Of a DNA stretch of 64,000 nucleotides, positions 1 through 6,907 are shown one piece after another. Positions within the stretch are counted from its first letter, which is position 1. The number at the start of each line of letters is the position of its first letter. The notes under the pieces were generated by a model. The model made no database searches, was not told the DNA's origin, and worked only from the letters and a program-made list of their open reading frames with translations. Location of the stretch: the NCBI RefSeq assembly GCF_963975745.1, contig NZ_CAXBIB010000011.1, positions 1-64,000 on the forward strand. Reading direction: 5' to 3'. The translations under genes and the position numbers were made by a program. This DNA is from Parvibaculum sp963975745. GTDB taxonomy: Bacteria > Pseudomonadota > Alphaproteobacteria > Parvibaculales > Parvibaculaceae.

Positions 1-35
1 CTACAATCCAAATGCCACTCTCTTTTGCAGAGGAA

Positions 36-54
36 TCCCCAAGGGGAGGGTGGG
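36..54. repeat. short G/C-rich dispersed repeat unit
   Basis: The core TCCCCAAGGGGAGGGTGG recurs at 8323-8340. Variants lie between other genes (8200-8341, 44996-45166, 36101-36129). It is a small palindromic intergenic repeat without coding potential. The bases before it, up to the left edge, show nothing else I can recognise. Confidence 0.6.
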
Positions 55-58
55 ATCT

Positions 59-133
59 TCACCGCTCCAGCTTCGTCTCGATCCGCGCCAGCGCCGCCAT
101 CACGCCCTTCGTTTGCTCTTCCAGCCGCGCGGC
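59..133 (-). pseudogene. 3'-end fragment of the neighbouring coiled-coil gene (768-1010)
   Basis: Read on the minus strand, this stretch encodes AARLEEQTKGVMAALARIE followed by TKLER and a stop. It matches the last 23-25 residues of the 80-aa protein at 768-1010 (ARLEERAKGVTAALERIE, then AKLER). There is no start codon or upstream half, so it is a partial duplicate. It lies just beyond the stop of the membrane-protein gene at 138-722, so that gene sits between the complete coiled-coil gene and a second copy of its 3' end. The terminase gene further right shows the same arrangement twice. Confidence 0.75.
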
Positions 134-137
134 ACTA

Positions 138-722
138 TCAGCCCATCACGATGACGAGCAGAAGGGCGACCGCAAGCCAGGCCGCAACCCAATGAGCAAA
201 CGTGAAGCGCGACATCAGACGATCCTGTTTCGCTTGTGAATCGGGTATCTCGGTATCGAGCGCGCGCGACCCTTCCCGTGCCTGCTCTTCGAGAAAGGCG
301 AGAACGCGCGCGACATCTTCCTTTGTGAACTCCAGGCTCGACAGGAACAGGTTCCGCTTTCCGTGCGATTCGAGAATGGCATAACCCAGCCACGAACTCT
401 TGCCTTCGTAGGCTCGGGTGATGCTACGCAGCGGCAATGTCCGGTAGCCACCGATGCCGAGATAGACGATCCGGTCGGGATGCAGCTCGATCTTTCCAAG
501 AGCAGCGACCACACAGACCACCGGCAGCAGAAAAGACAGCAGGACCGTCGCAAGGGAAACGTCGTAGCCCTGCTGCCAGGCGGTCAGCGGCCAGACACCG
601 CTCATCGCATAAGGCGCAAACTTCAGGGCTGTGAAGCCGAACACGGCGAGCTTCAACGCCGACCGTGACCGGATCACGCGGCTCGCGCCGCGTCTCTCGT
701 CCTCGCGCGCCTGTATTGCCAT
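138..722 (-). CDS. membrane protein with PH-like domain, cargo inserted in GTA region
   Basis: A protein of about 194 aa. Hydrophobic segments lie near residues 28-48, 55-75 and at the C-terminus (AHWVAAWLAVALLLVIVMG). Between them a soluble part reading KIELHPDRIVYLGIGGYRTL resembles the start of bacterial PH (bPH) domains; that assignment is tentative. The ATG at 722 is preceded by AAGGGGGAAC at good spacing, so I prefer it to the longer frame. It is co-oriented with the GTA genes but is not a known GTA component. It is bounded upstream by the intact 80-aa coiled-coil gene and downstream, within a few bases of its stop, by a copy of that gene's 3' end. Its GC content looks lower than that of the terminase gene. 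Function is unknown; an inner-membrane location is likely. Confidence 0.6.
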   Translation of the reverse strand: MAIQAREDERRGASRVIRSRSALKLAVFGFTALKFAPYAMSGVWPLTAWQQGYDVSLATVLLSFLLPVVCVVAALGKIELHPDRIVYLGIGGYRTLPLRSITRAYEGKSSWLGYAILESHGKRNLFLSSLEFTKEDVARVLAFLEEQAREGSRALDTEIPDSQAKQDRLMSRFTFAHWVAAWLAVALLLVIVMG

Positions 723-767
723 GATGTTCCCCCTTCGGGATATAGTAGCCGATCCCATGGCGGGCCT

Positions 768-1010
768 CTACCGCTCCAACTTCGCCTCGATCCGTTCCAG
801 CGCCGCGGTCACGCCCTTCGCGCGCTCCTCGAGCCTGGCCGTGCGCTCGACCATCTCGTCGATGCGCAGCGCCCGTGTCTCCAGCACCGAGAGGCGTTCG
901 GCAGCCGAGCCGGCCCAGACCAGCGCCGCGGCCGATTGCAGCAGCAGCGTCACGATCACCGCGATCGGCACCCGGCGGTCGAGATGCCAGTGTTTTTCGT
1001 CGCCGTTCAT
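768..1010 (-). CDS. small membrane-anchored coiled-coil protein of the GTA cluster
   Basis: An 80-aa protein with one N-terminal transmembrane helix (RRVPIAVIVTLLLQSAAALV, about residues 12-31). A charged heptad-like helix runs to the C-terminus (ERLSVLETRALRIDEM and ARLEERAKGVTAALERIE). Small proteins of this shape are often found between the portal and the later head genes of alphaproteobacterial GTA clusters, so a role in particle release or assembly is possible but not shown. I chose the ATG at 1010 because upstream in-frame sequence is low-complexity read-through. Its last 23-25 codons are duplicated at 59-133. Confidence 0.65.
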   Translation of the reverse strand: MNGDEKHWHLDRRVPIAVIVTLLLQSAAALVWAGSAAERLSVLETRALRIDEMVERTARLEERAKGVTAALERIEAKLER

Positions 1011-1052
1011 GTATGCTGCTCCCATTGCCATCCCGCCGGAGACACCCCCCGC

Positions 1053-1349
1053 ATGAATGCCGATGAATGGATGATCCTCGCCATGGGCATGGCGCTCGCC
1101 GTCGCGCCGATGCTCTTGATCTGGACCGAAAAACGCAGCCGCGCCCGTGGCATCGCCGTGCCGTCGCTCTTCACGCTCAAGGGCTACAGCGTCTCGCCCC
1201 ATGCCGGCTTCGGCGCCGTCGTGGCGGTGATGCTGCTCTATCTCTCCTACCAGATGCGCGGCATCGGCCTCGGTTTCGTCTTCATGGTCTTCGGCGTCGT
1301 CGGCCTCGTCGTCGTGCTCAATCACGTGCAGAAGTCGAAGGGCGCGTGA
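1053..1349 (+). CDS. small two-helix membrane protein, opposite to GTA genes
   Basis: A 98-aa protein with two hydrophobic stretches: an N-terminal one (about residues 6-24) and a long C-terminal pair (about 53-90, rich in G and V). It ends in a basic tail HVQKSKGA. The ATG at 1053 follows GGAGACACCCCCC. It runs against the surrounding minus-strand genes, is divergent from the 80-aa coiled-coil gene (42 bp apart), and overlaps the 3' end of the portal gene by 32 bp tail to tail. I do not recognise a family. Inner-membrane location is inferred. Confidence 0.6.
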   Translation: MNADEWMILAMGMALAVAPMLLIWTEKRSRARGIAVPSLFTLKGYSVSPHAGFGAVVAVMLLYLSYQMRGIGLGFVFMVFGVVGLVVVLNHVQKSKGA

Positions 1350-2526
1350 CACGCCCATAGCCGACCGCCTCGCGTTTCTCGTCGTCCGACAGGAAACCGG
1401 CCTTCCCGACCCGCTCCCACAGCGCCTCGCGTTCCGACGACAAGGCCTCGATGGCGTCGGCGTCGTACCAGAGGCGAAGCTTCGTGCCGCCTTCGTAATG
1501 CGGGCCCAGCCAGCGCGTCAGCGCGCGCGCCGTGCGGCCCAGGAGCGGCAGCACACTCGCGCGCCAGAAGGCGCGGTTGGCCTCGCGGTAATTGGCATAG
1601 GTGTTGTCGCCCGGAATGCCGAGCAGCATCGGCGGCACGCCGAAGGCCAGCGCGATGTCGCGCGCGGCTGCGTTTTTCGCCGCGATGAAATCCATGTCCT
1701 TCGGCGAAAGCCCCATCGGCTTCCAGTCAAGCCCGCCTTCAAGCAGCAGCGGCCGGCCGGCATTGGCGGGGCCTGCGTAATTGTCGGCGAGCTCACGCTT
1801 CAGCCGCTCGAACTGGTCCTCGCTGAGATTGGCGCCCGCCTCGCCGCCCTTGTAGACCAGCGCGCCGGAGGGCCTGGCCGCATTGTCGAGCAGCGCCTTG
1901 TTCCAGCCGCCGGCCGCGTTGTGGATGTCGATGGCGCAGGCGGCGGCCTCAAGCGGGCTCATGCCGTAGTGATCGTCGAGCGGATGGAAGAGCCGCATAT
2001 GCAGCACCGGGCTTTCGCCGGTCGCCGCGTCGCAGGGGATCGTCACCACCCGTCCGTTGACGGCATACTCGTAGGCCGCCGGCCAGCCCGACGCCCCCGG
2101 CACCACTTTCATGCGGTCGGGGCGCAGCACATGCAGCTCACGGGGCCGCCCGTCCGCCTCCACAAGTTCGAGATAGGCGTTGCCGGCCACCTGCAGGAAG
2201 CCGAACCAGCTTTCGAAGAGGTCGGGCCCGGCCTGGCCGGCATTCGGGCGTTCGAGCAGCGTCAACAGCGGATGCTCGGCGAGCTCGCGGTCGCCCTCGT
2301 AAAGCAGCCAGGGCACATTGGCGGCACTCTCGGCAATCGCCCGCACGCAGCGATAGGCGACCGCATTGCGCTGAAAGCCCTCATCCGCCAGCGCCGCATA
2401 ATCCCGCGGCGTCCAGACCGGCCGCCCCAGCGCCTGAAACGCAATCGCCGGCGCCACGCGCGACTGCTTTTCCGCGCGGGGGCCGGGGCGCATCAGGCGC
2501 GCGAATGCCATCAACGGATTGGGCAT
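1318..2526 (-). CDS. GTA/HK97-family phage portal protein
   Basis: A 402-aa portal protein, which forms the dodecameric ring at the capsid vertex through which DNA is packaged. Sequence signs are the HK97-type N-terminal core (NAVAYRCVRAIAESAANVPW, about residues 46-65), the central HPLDDHYGMSPLEAA block, and a C-terminal clip/crown ending in FLSDDEKREAVGYG. Length and sequence fit the RcGTA gp3 class. The ATG at 2526 follows GAGGACGACC, so I prefer it to the longer frame. Upstream lie repeats and a broken terminase 3' end instead of the complete terminase gene, which is about 3 kb away. That gap is filled by cargo. Its 3' end overlaps the opposing gene at 1053-1349. Confidence 0.9.
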   Translation of the reverse strand: MPNPLMAFARLMRPGPRAEKQSRVAPAIAFQALGRPVWTPRDYAALADEGFQRNAVAYRCVRAIAESAANVPWLLYEGDRELAEHPLLTLLERPNAGQAGPDLFESWFGFLQVAGNAYLELVEADGRPRELHVLRPDRMKVVPGASGWPAAYEYAVNGRVVTIPCDAATGESPVLHMRLFHPLDDHYGMSPLEAAACAIDIHNAAGGWNKALLDNAARPSGALVYKGGEAGANLSEDQFERLKRELADNYAGPANAGRPLLLEGGLDWKPMGLSPKDMDFIAAKNAAARDIALAFGVPPMLLGIPGDNTYANYREANRAFWRASVLPLLGRTARALTRWLGPHYEGGTKLRLWYDADAIEALSSEREALWERVGKAGFLSDDEKREAVGYGRVTRPSTSARD

Positions 2527-2595
2527 CGGTCGTCCTCGTTCGGTTTGCCGGATTTGCGGGTCACGGGTCTGGCACGACCGCCAACCCAACCAATG

Positions 2596-2722
2596 GTGTC
2601 ACCCCGGCGCCTGTCCCGGCGAAAGCCGGGAACACCGGGATCCATGGGCGGCAGCAACAAGTGGCGAGTCAGATGGACCCCAGCTCTTGTCCCGGCGAAA
2701 GCCGGGATCACCGGGGTGACAC
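2596..2722. repeat. compound inverted repeat with two REP-like hairpins
   Basis: Outer arms GTGTCACCCCGG (2596-2607) and CCGGGGTGACAC (2711-2722) are perfect inverted repeats. Inside each end is the same palindrome TCCCGGCGAAAGCCGGGA (2614-2631 and 2690-2707). A third copy of that palindrome, in the other orientation and with the same adjoining GATGACAC/GTGTCA motif, is at 53863-53880. This looks like a REPIN, that is, two REP units in inverted orientation, in the gap between the broken terminase end and the portal gene. Confidence 0.75.
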
Positions 2723-2766
2723 TTTTGTTTTTGGTGAAGCAGAGAAACATTCACCACCACCCAAAA

Positions 2767-2799
2767 TCGTCATGGCCCGCTTCATGCGGGCCATGACGA
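2767..2799. repeat. perfect 14-bp-arm inverted repeat
   Basis: Arms TCGTCATGGCCCGC (2767-2780) and its exact complement (2786-2799) flank the loop TTCAT. There is no following T-run, so it is more likely a dispersed palindromic repeat than an intrinsic terminator. It sits in the roughly 410-bp stretch between the portal start and the third terminase fragment, which holds only repeats. Confidence 0.7.
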
Positions 2800-2838
2800 A
2801 TTGAAGGGTGAGAGGTGAGGGAGCGCCAAATCATCTTC

Positions 2839-2920
2839 CGGCGCGAAGCGCCAACAAACCTTCTCTGCGTCTCTGCGTGAGTCCCTTCTTCCTTCTCTTC
2901 TCCGCGACTCCGCGTGAGTC
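2839..2920. repeat. partial copy of the CTCTGCGT repeat element
   Basis: The stretch contains GGCGCGAAGCGCCA followed by CTCTGCGTCTCTGCGTGAGTC (2863-2883) and a diverged second unit, CTCCGCGACTCCGCGTGAGTC (2900-2920). The same two components, a GGCGC hairpin and CTCTGCGT units, make up the complete MITE-like element at 7484-7626. This is probably a decayed half of that family. It has no coding potential. Confidence 0.6.
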
Positions 2921-2939
2921 CTTCCTTCTTCTTCCTTCC

Positions 2940-3076
2940 CTACAGCCCCCGCAGCTTCGGCTCGCCCGCCTCGCCCGACAGCATCAGCTCCGTCAGCGCC
3001 CAGACCAGGGCGTCGAGCCGGTCGGCCTCATGTGCGCGGAAGCAACCGGCCACGCGCTTTGCCTAGGCGAGCAACG
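2940..3076 (-). pseudogene. third copy of the large terminase 3' end, internally deleted
   Basis: Minus-strand translation gives LDALVWALTELMLSGEAGEP then KLRGL and a stop, matching the terminase C-terminus. Just upstream it jumps to a region 75 codons further in (AKRVAGCFRAH). The join lies in a shared CGGTCGG, present in the intact gene at both 5640-5646 and 5865-5871, so a 225-bp in-frame deletion between 7-bp microhomologies explains it. A TGG-to-TAG change (GCCTAGGCA on the minus strand) also breaks the frame. This is the fragment nearest the portal gene. It abuts the stop of the membrane-protein gene at 3088. Confidence 0.8.
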
Positions 3077-3087
3077 AAGCGTTTCAG

Positions 3088-3792
3088 CTAGGAACTGTTA
3101 ATCGTCTTGAGAGCTTCATCCAACGTACCGATTGCTGTATCTGCAATACCAACTGACGGTCGACGCTCGAATACGACGTTGGCGATATCCTCACCCTCGA
3201 TCATCAAAAACGGCTTGAATCCCTTTTCGGCACTTTCGCTATTGGCCAAGGGTAGGATGTGCTGATCCGGACTTGTCTCTGGGGATCTCTCGTTCAGGTG
3301 CAAGTATAAACGATGGCATTTGTTCAGCAGGAGATAGCTGATTGATCCGTCCGGCGCGAAATAAAACTCCTCTAGATACCCGCGATACATCAGGACTCTG
3401 CCATCCTGCCGGATATGAGTCATTACATGTGCTTGGACGTTGGCCTGCTCATGACGGCTAACATAAATGATTTCGTATATCCACTTGTGACGCGCAAACA
3501 TCCTGAGGGGGCCGATAATGACCGCCTTGCCGACGTACCGTCCCGCCCAGAAGGCCAAAGCGGACAGGCCCAAGATATAAAAAACTCCAAAGGCTGCGAT
3601 AGGAAGCCAGCTATAATATCTGCGAACTATACCCACACCATTCTGGGTGCTCACATACGCATCATGAACAACGTCCACAAAATTGAGATTGAAACATTCA
3701 ATAGAAACTAGATTTAGAACAAAAAATATCGTCGCGGCCAAAGCATGAGCAATAAGCGCTATCGGCAAAACAACTGCCAATTCCATCAGCAC
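3088..3792 (-). CDS. AT-richer membrane protein, cargo gene between terminase fragments
   Basis: The GTG-started frame encodes 234 aa with two or three transmembrane segments (about residues 3-30 and 63-90) and a cytoplasmic C-terminal domain of about 140 aa. I do not recognise a family. The frame stays open upstream without ATG, GTG or TTG to 3906. That part reads LFLVAFVQPGIGFFLGIYSL, which looks like a genuine membrane segment. The true N-terminus may therefore be a non-standard CTG at 3904-3906, about 10 nt after AAGG, or a start codon may have been lost. Base composition is clearly AT-richer than the flanking GTA genes, suggesting acquisition. It probably forms one unit with the gene at 3919-4131 and ends 12 bp before a terminase 3' fragment. 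Confidence 0.6.
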   Translation of the reverse strand: MLMELAVVLPIALIAHALAATIFFVLNLVSIECFNLNFVDVVHDAYVSTQNGVGIVRRYYSWLPIAAFGVFYILGLSALAFWAGRYVGKAVIIGPLRMFARHKWIYEIIYVSRHEQANVQAHVMTHIRQDGRVLMYRGYLEEFYFAPDGSISYLLLNKCHRLYLHLNERSPETSPDQHILPLANSESAEKGFKPFLMIEGEDIANVVFERRPSVGIADTAIGTLDEALKTINSS

Positions 3793-3918
3793 GCTAGTGC
3801 CAGCTACATCACGCGAGAACCTGTTGAGCGAGTAGATGCCGAGGAAAAAACCAATTCCCGGCTGAACAAAGGCAACTAAAAATAGTGTTTTCGCTGCAAT
3901 ATCCAGGTTTTAACAACC

Positions 3919-4131
3919 TTAAGCGAGCGCAGCAATTTTCTCTTGCTGTGCCGAATTATCATTTGGATTCACGCGCCGTCTCTCGATATAAGCGATCACT
4001 TCAGCAAGGGGCGCCGTCATGGTCCCCGCTGAACACGCCGTAATAGCCTCTTCCACGAGGTTGAAATCTCCATATGCAAGTTTTGTCAGCTTATCCAGAA
4101 TCTCGGACTGCTCTTTCGACATAACGCGCAT
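3919..4131 (-). CDS. small cargo protein of unknown function
   Basis: A 70-aa protein beginning MRVMSKEQSEILDKL. The ATG at 4131 has a strong ribosome-binding site (GGAGACATTGAT) and is preferred to a GTG 42 nt upstream. It is predicted mostly helical with no membrane segment or recognisable motif. The stop is followed within about 12 nt by the possible non-ATG start of the membrane protein, so the two probably form one transcription unit. Composition is AT-richer than the surroundings. A small helical partner before a membrane effector recalls two-gene immunity modules, but nothing in the sequence proves that. Confidence 0.55.
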   Translation of the reverse strand: MRVMSKEQSEILDKLTKLAYGDFNLVEEAITACSAGTMTAPLAEVIAYIERRRVNPNDNSAQQEKIAALA

Positions 4132-4173
4132 ATCAATGTCTCCATGAACAACGACAAAGTGCTGGTTCAGCAC

Positions 4174-4473
4174 CTAATGGCAAGTACACCACACTCCGGC
4201 GCTTTGCCAAAAACTCTGTGGGTCCGTGAACTGGCGATCCCGGACAGACCTTAGGGTCCAATTGATGCGGGTCGCTGTACCCCTACTGCCAACTTAGACA
4301 CCCTCACTTCCAAATCGGTATCGCTCGTAAAAGTAGCATGCTGACGATACCAGCACTAACAAAATTTGATATCGCGATATCATGCCTCACATATAGAATC
4401 GTTGCTTTTTTTCTTTTAAGGCATTGCGAATAAACGGTTTCTGCAGCCTGCGGAATCCAGCCTGCAGTTACCT
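4174..4473. other. 300-bp gap with a 16-bp perfect palindrome
   Basis: No gene is supportable here. The stretch is AT-richer than average and carries TGATATCGCGATATCA (4367-4382), a perfect palindrome of operator type about 235 bp upstream of the start at 4131. It presumably holds the promoter of the two-gene cargo block. The left part (4174-4320) shows nothing recognisable. Confidence 0.4.
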
Positions 4474-4692
4474 CTACAGCCTCCGCAGCTTCGGCTCGCC
4501 CGCCTCGCCCGACAGCATCAGTTCCGTCAGCGCCCAGACCAGCGCGTCGAGGCGGTCGGGGCTTTTTGCGCCCGGCGTCCAGTCGCACATCTGGTCCTCG
4601 AGTTTCGCAAACGCGCCGACATGATGCACGAGGCCCCGCTCGTAAAGCGCCGCCACGGGCTCGGCGTGCAGCCGCTTGCCGCGCGTCGCATG
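4474..4692 (-). pseudogene. second copy of the large terminase 3' end
   Basis: The minus-strand frame reads HATRGKRLHAEPVAALYERG and continues to GEAGEPKLRRL and a TAG stop. This is nearly identical to the last 70-odd residues of the complete terminase at 5561-6907, with a few substitutions such as RAEP to HAEP, WAPG to WTPG and KV to KL. It has no 5' part, so it is a fragment and not a functional gene. It lies between two cargo blocks, starting 24 bp beyond the stop of the gene at 4716. Nucleotide identity to the intact gene is very high, indicating a recent duplication. Confidence 0.85.
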
Positions 4693-4715
4693 GGCGAAGG
4701 TGACATGCGTGCTGG

Positions 4716-5000
4716 TTAGCCCGTGAAGCGGGTCTTTACGCCGAGTCTCCGTTCGATGCTCTCGATCAGAGGGATCGTCACGCGTTCATCCATGGGGATG
4801 TTCGGCAATATGCAGTGACCGTCGGTCGCGGGGTTCTTTACATATCTGGCTTTTATCGGACCGCGAGGGCCGTAAATCGCCTTGGAAAGGTCGACAATGG
4901 AGCAACCCAGGGTCTCCAGCTCGTATATGAGTTCCGCAAGCGTCGGGCGGACGCCCAATGGCTCTGCCAAAGTCCCCCCTTTGACCGCGCGCAGGCTCAA
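4716..5000 (-). CDS. possible toxin partner of HicB-like protein
   Basis: A 94-aa protein whose only sensible start is a TTG immediately after the TGA of the HicB-like gene, so the two are probably translationally coupled. The C-terminal half (ILPNIPMDERVTIPLIESIE, then RRLGV) vaguely recalls the end of HicA proteins, where a VTIP strand is followed by a helix and RQLGL. The typical HicA GSHH motif is missing; only a DGHC is present. HicA identity is therefore weak and rests mainly on position. It may instead be a divergent partner of another kind. It forms the end of a cargo block and stops 24 bp before a terminase fragment. Confidence 0.5.
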   Translation of the reverse strand: MSLRAVKGGTLAEPLGVRPTLAELIYELETLGCSIVDLSKAIYGPRGPIKARYVKNPATDGHCILPNIPMDERVTIPLIESIERRLGVKTRFTG

Positions 5001-5375
5001 TCAGGCATACGCGGATACGTTGCCGTTTTCCGTCGAGTTTTCAAACAACCGAAGAACCGGGATGAAGGTCCGCGCCTCTCCTTCCCGAGACAACGGGAGA
5101 CACACCGGCTCCGATTGCGTCGCCGTCATGCTCATGGAAGCATGCTCGAACATTCGCCGGTATTTCTCGGGAGCAGGGGATATATCGGCGAGCGGAGCGA
5201 TGCCTCCGGCCAAGCCAATCATCGCATTCGCGCAGACAGCTTCTTCAAACGCCTGACACGCATCCTTGATTGTTCTTCCTTGCGCACAGATGTCGTGCTC
5301 GATGCCCTGGACAACCCAATAGTCACCGTCGGGAAACACGACCGCGCTTATCGTCACAGAGAATTCGTCAGACAT
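5001..5375 (-). CDS. HicB-like antitoxin
   Basis: A 124-aa protein. Residues 5-50 (VTISAVVFPDGDYWVVQGIE, then the DACQAFEEAV helix) match the strand-strand-helix layout of HicB/UPF0150 antitoxins, where a partially degraded RNase H-like fold neutralises a HicA RNase. The usual C-terminal DNA-binding segment is not evident; the last 60 residues are unlike HicB, so this is a variant. The ATG at 5375 follows AGGGTAGCAAA and is preferred to an ATG eight codons upstream. It is the first gene of a two-gene block inserted directly after the complete terminase gene. Confidence 0.55.
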   Translation of the reverse strand: MSDEFSVTISAVVFPDGDYWVVQGIEHDICAQGRTIKDACQAFEEAVCANAMIGLAGGIAPLADISPAPEKYRRMFEHASMSMTATQSEPVCLPLSREGEARTFIPVLRLFENSTENGNVSAYA

Positions 5376-5560
5376 TTTGCTACCCTGGGAAGCGTTCAAA
5401 CCAAGCCCCCCGGTTCCCCATCCATAGCCTGCAAGCCAAAGATTTAGGCCAAATTCCCTGCAGATTCAATAGCTTATTGATACACAAGGAAAATCAAGTA
5501 GTTACAAGGTCAATTTTTGGTTCCGTTTCGAGTTCTGCGCACCTCCGCGTGCCACCCCCT

Positions 5561-6907
5561 TCACAACCTTCTCACCTTCGGCTCGCCCGCCTCGCCCGAC
5601 AGCATCAGTTCCGTCAGCGCCCAGACCAGCGCGTCGAGGCGGTCGGGGCTTTTCGCACCCGGCGCCCAGTCGCACATCTGGTCCTCGAGTTTCGCAAACG
5701 CGCCGACATGATGCACCAGCCCGCGCTCGTAAAGCGCCGCCACGGGTTCGGCGCGCAGGCGCTTGCCGCGCGTTGCATGCACCAGCCGGATCGGCGCCTC
5801 GGGCATTTCCTGGCGCATCACCTGCGCCACCATCTCGCCGCCATTATTGGCTTCGGCGACGATCCGGTCGGCCTGATGGGCGCGGAAGCAGCCCGCCACG
5901 CGCTTTGCCCAGGCCAGCGGCGAGAGCCTGCCCATCGAACGATCGTCGATCACATAAGCCCTGCCGTCGGGCCCCAGCCCTGCGCAGACAATGCCGCATT
6001 CATCGGCACCGGCGCCGCTCGAGGCCGGCGGATCGACCGCCACCACCACGCGCACCAGGTCGCGGATGTCGCGCAACCTTCCCTTCTCGATCGTCTCGCG
6101 CGTCCACAGCGCGTCCGGATTGTCCTCGATCAGCTCGGCATCGAGTTCCTGGCGCCCCAGCCGCGTGCCGCGATAGCGCGCCATCACATTGCGCAGGAAG
6201 CCGTCGGCCAGATGGGCGCGATTGGCCGCGGTCGCGGCCCGCGTCACCGCGGTTGCCGGATCGGCCAGCAGGCGCTTGACCAGCGGCACCGGACGCGGCG
6301 TCGTCGTCATCACCTGGCGCGGCCGCGTGCCGAGGCGCAGGCCGAATTGCAACATGTCCCAGGCCGCTTCGGCGTGACGCCATTTGGCCAGCTCGTCGCC
6401 CCAGGCCGCGTCGAATTGCGGGCCCCGCAGGCTTTCGGGTTCGCCGGCCGAAAAGACATGCGCCACCGCGCCGTTCGGCCAGAGCAGACGCCGGCGCGAA
6501 ACCTCGTAGCGCGGCCGCATGCCGTTCCGCGCGATGCCGCGCAGGCCCGACGGCCCGTCCACCATCACTTCGCGCACATCGGCCAGCGTCTCGCCCACGA
6601 GCGCGATGCGGCCGGCGCGGCCGGCCTCGACTTCCGCCGTCACCCATTCGGCGCCGGCCCGCGTCTTGCCGGCGCCGCGGCCGCCCAGCATCAGCCAGGT
6701 CGTCCAGCGGCCTTCGGGCGCGCGCTGATCGGCCCGCGCCCAGAAGGGCCAGCAATCATGGAGCGCCCGCGCCTCGCGCCGCGTCAGCCGCTTCACGAAC
6801 AGCGCCCGCATCGGCGGCGGCAAAGCAGCGAGCGAAGCGATCTCGAAGTTCGGTGAGGATTCGCTCGTCCTCGGCGCGCCGTTTTGCTCTGTCGCTTTCG
6901 GGGTCAT
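5561..6907 (-). CDS. GTA large terminase (ATPase-nuclease)
   Basis: A 448-aa terminase that powers DNA packaging into GTA heads and cuts the packaged DNA. Visible are a Walker A box GGRGAGKT (about residues 75-82), a DE pair in AAWGDELAKW, a nuclease-type aspartate region VVVAVDPPASSGAG, and the C-terminal PDRLDALVWAL helix. Sequence and length fit the RcGTA gp2 class. Its start overlaps the small terminase gene by about 150 bp. I use the ATG at 6907 because the longer frame adds only basic read-through residues. This is the only complete copy; its 3' end is repeated at 4474-4692 and 2940-3076. Instead of being followed directly by the portal gene, it is followed by two cargo blocks. Confidence 0.9.
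   Translation of the reverse strand: MTPKATEQNGAPRTSESSPNFEIASLAALPPPMRALFVKRLTRREARALHDCWPFWARADQRAPEGRWTTWLMLGGRGAGKTRAGAEWVTAEVEAGRAGRIALVGETLADVREVMVDGPSGLRGIARNGMRPRYEVSRRRLLWPNGAVAHVFSAGEPESLRGPQFDAAWGDELAKWRHAEAAWDMLQFGLRLGTRPRQVMTTTPRPVPLVKRLLADPATAVTRAATAANRAHLADGFLRNVMARYRGTRLGRQELDAELIEDNPDALWTRETIEKGRLRDIRDLVRVVVAVDPPASSGAGADECGIVCAGLGPDGRAYVIDDRSMGRLSPLAWAKRVAGCFRAHQADRIVAEANNGGEMVAQVMRQEMPEAPIRLVHATRGKRLRAEPVAALYERGLVHHVGAFAKLEDQMCDWAPGAKSPDRLDALVWALTELMLSGEAGEPKVRRL

Noticed and set aside
1318..1349. Frameshift or truncation at the portal 3' end because an opposing gene overlaps it
   Set aside because: The portal ends with the expected FLSDDEKREAVGYG segment and a normal length, so the 32-bp tail-to-tail overlap is simply compact packing.
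4304..4588. A 94-codon minus-strand frame crossing the second terminase fragment
   Set aside because: It reads the fragment in the wrong frame and runs into AT-rich non-coding DNA; no ribosome-binding site supports it.
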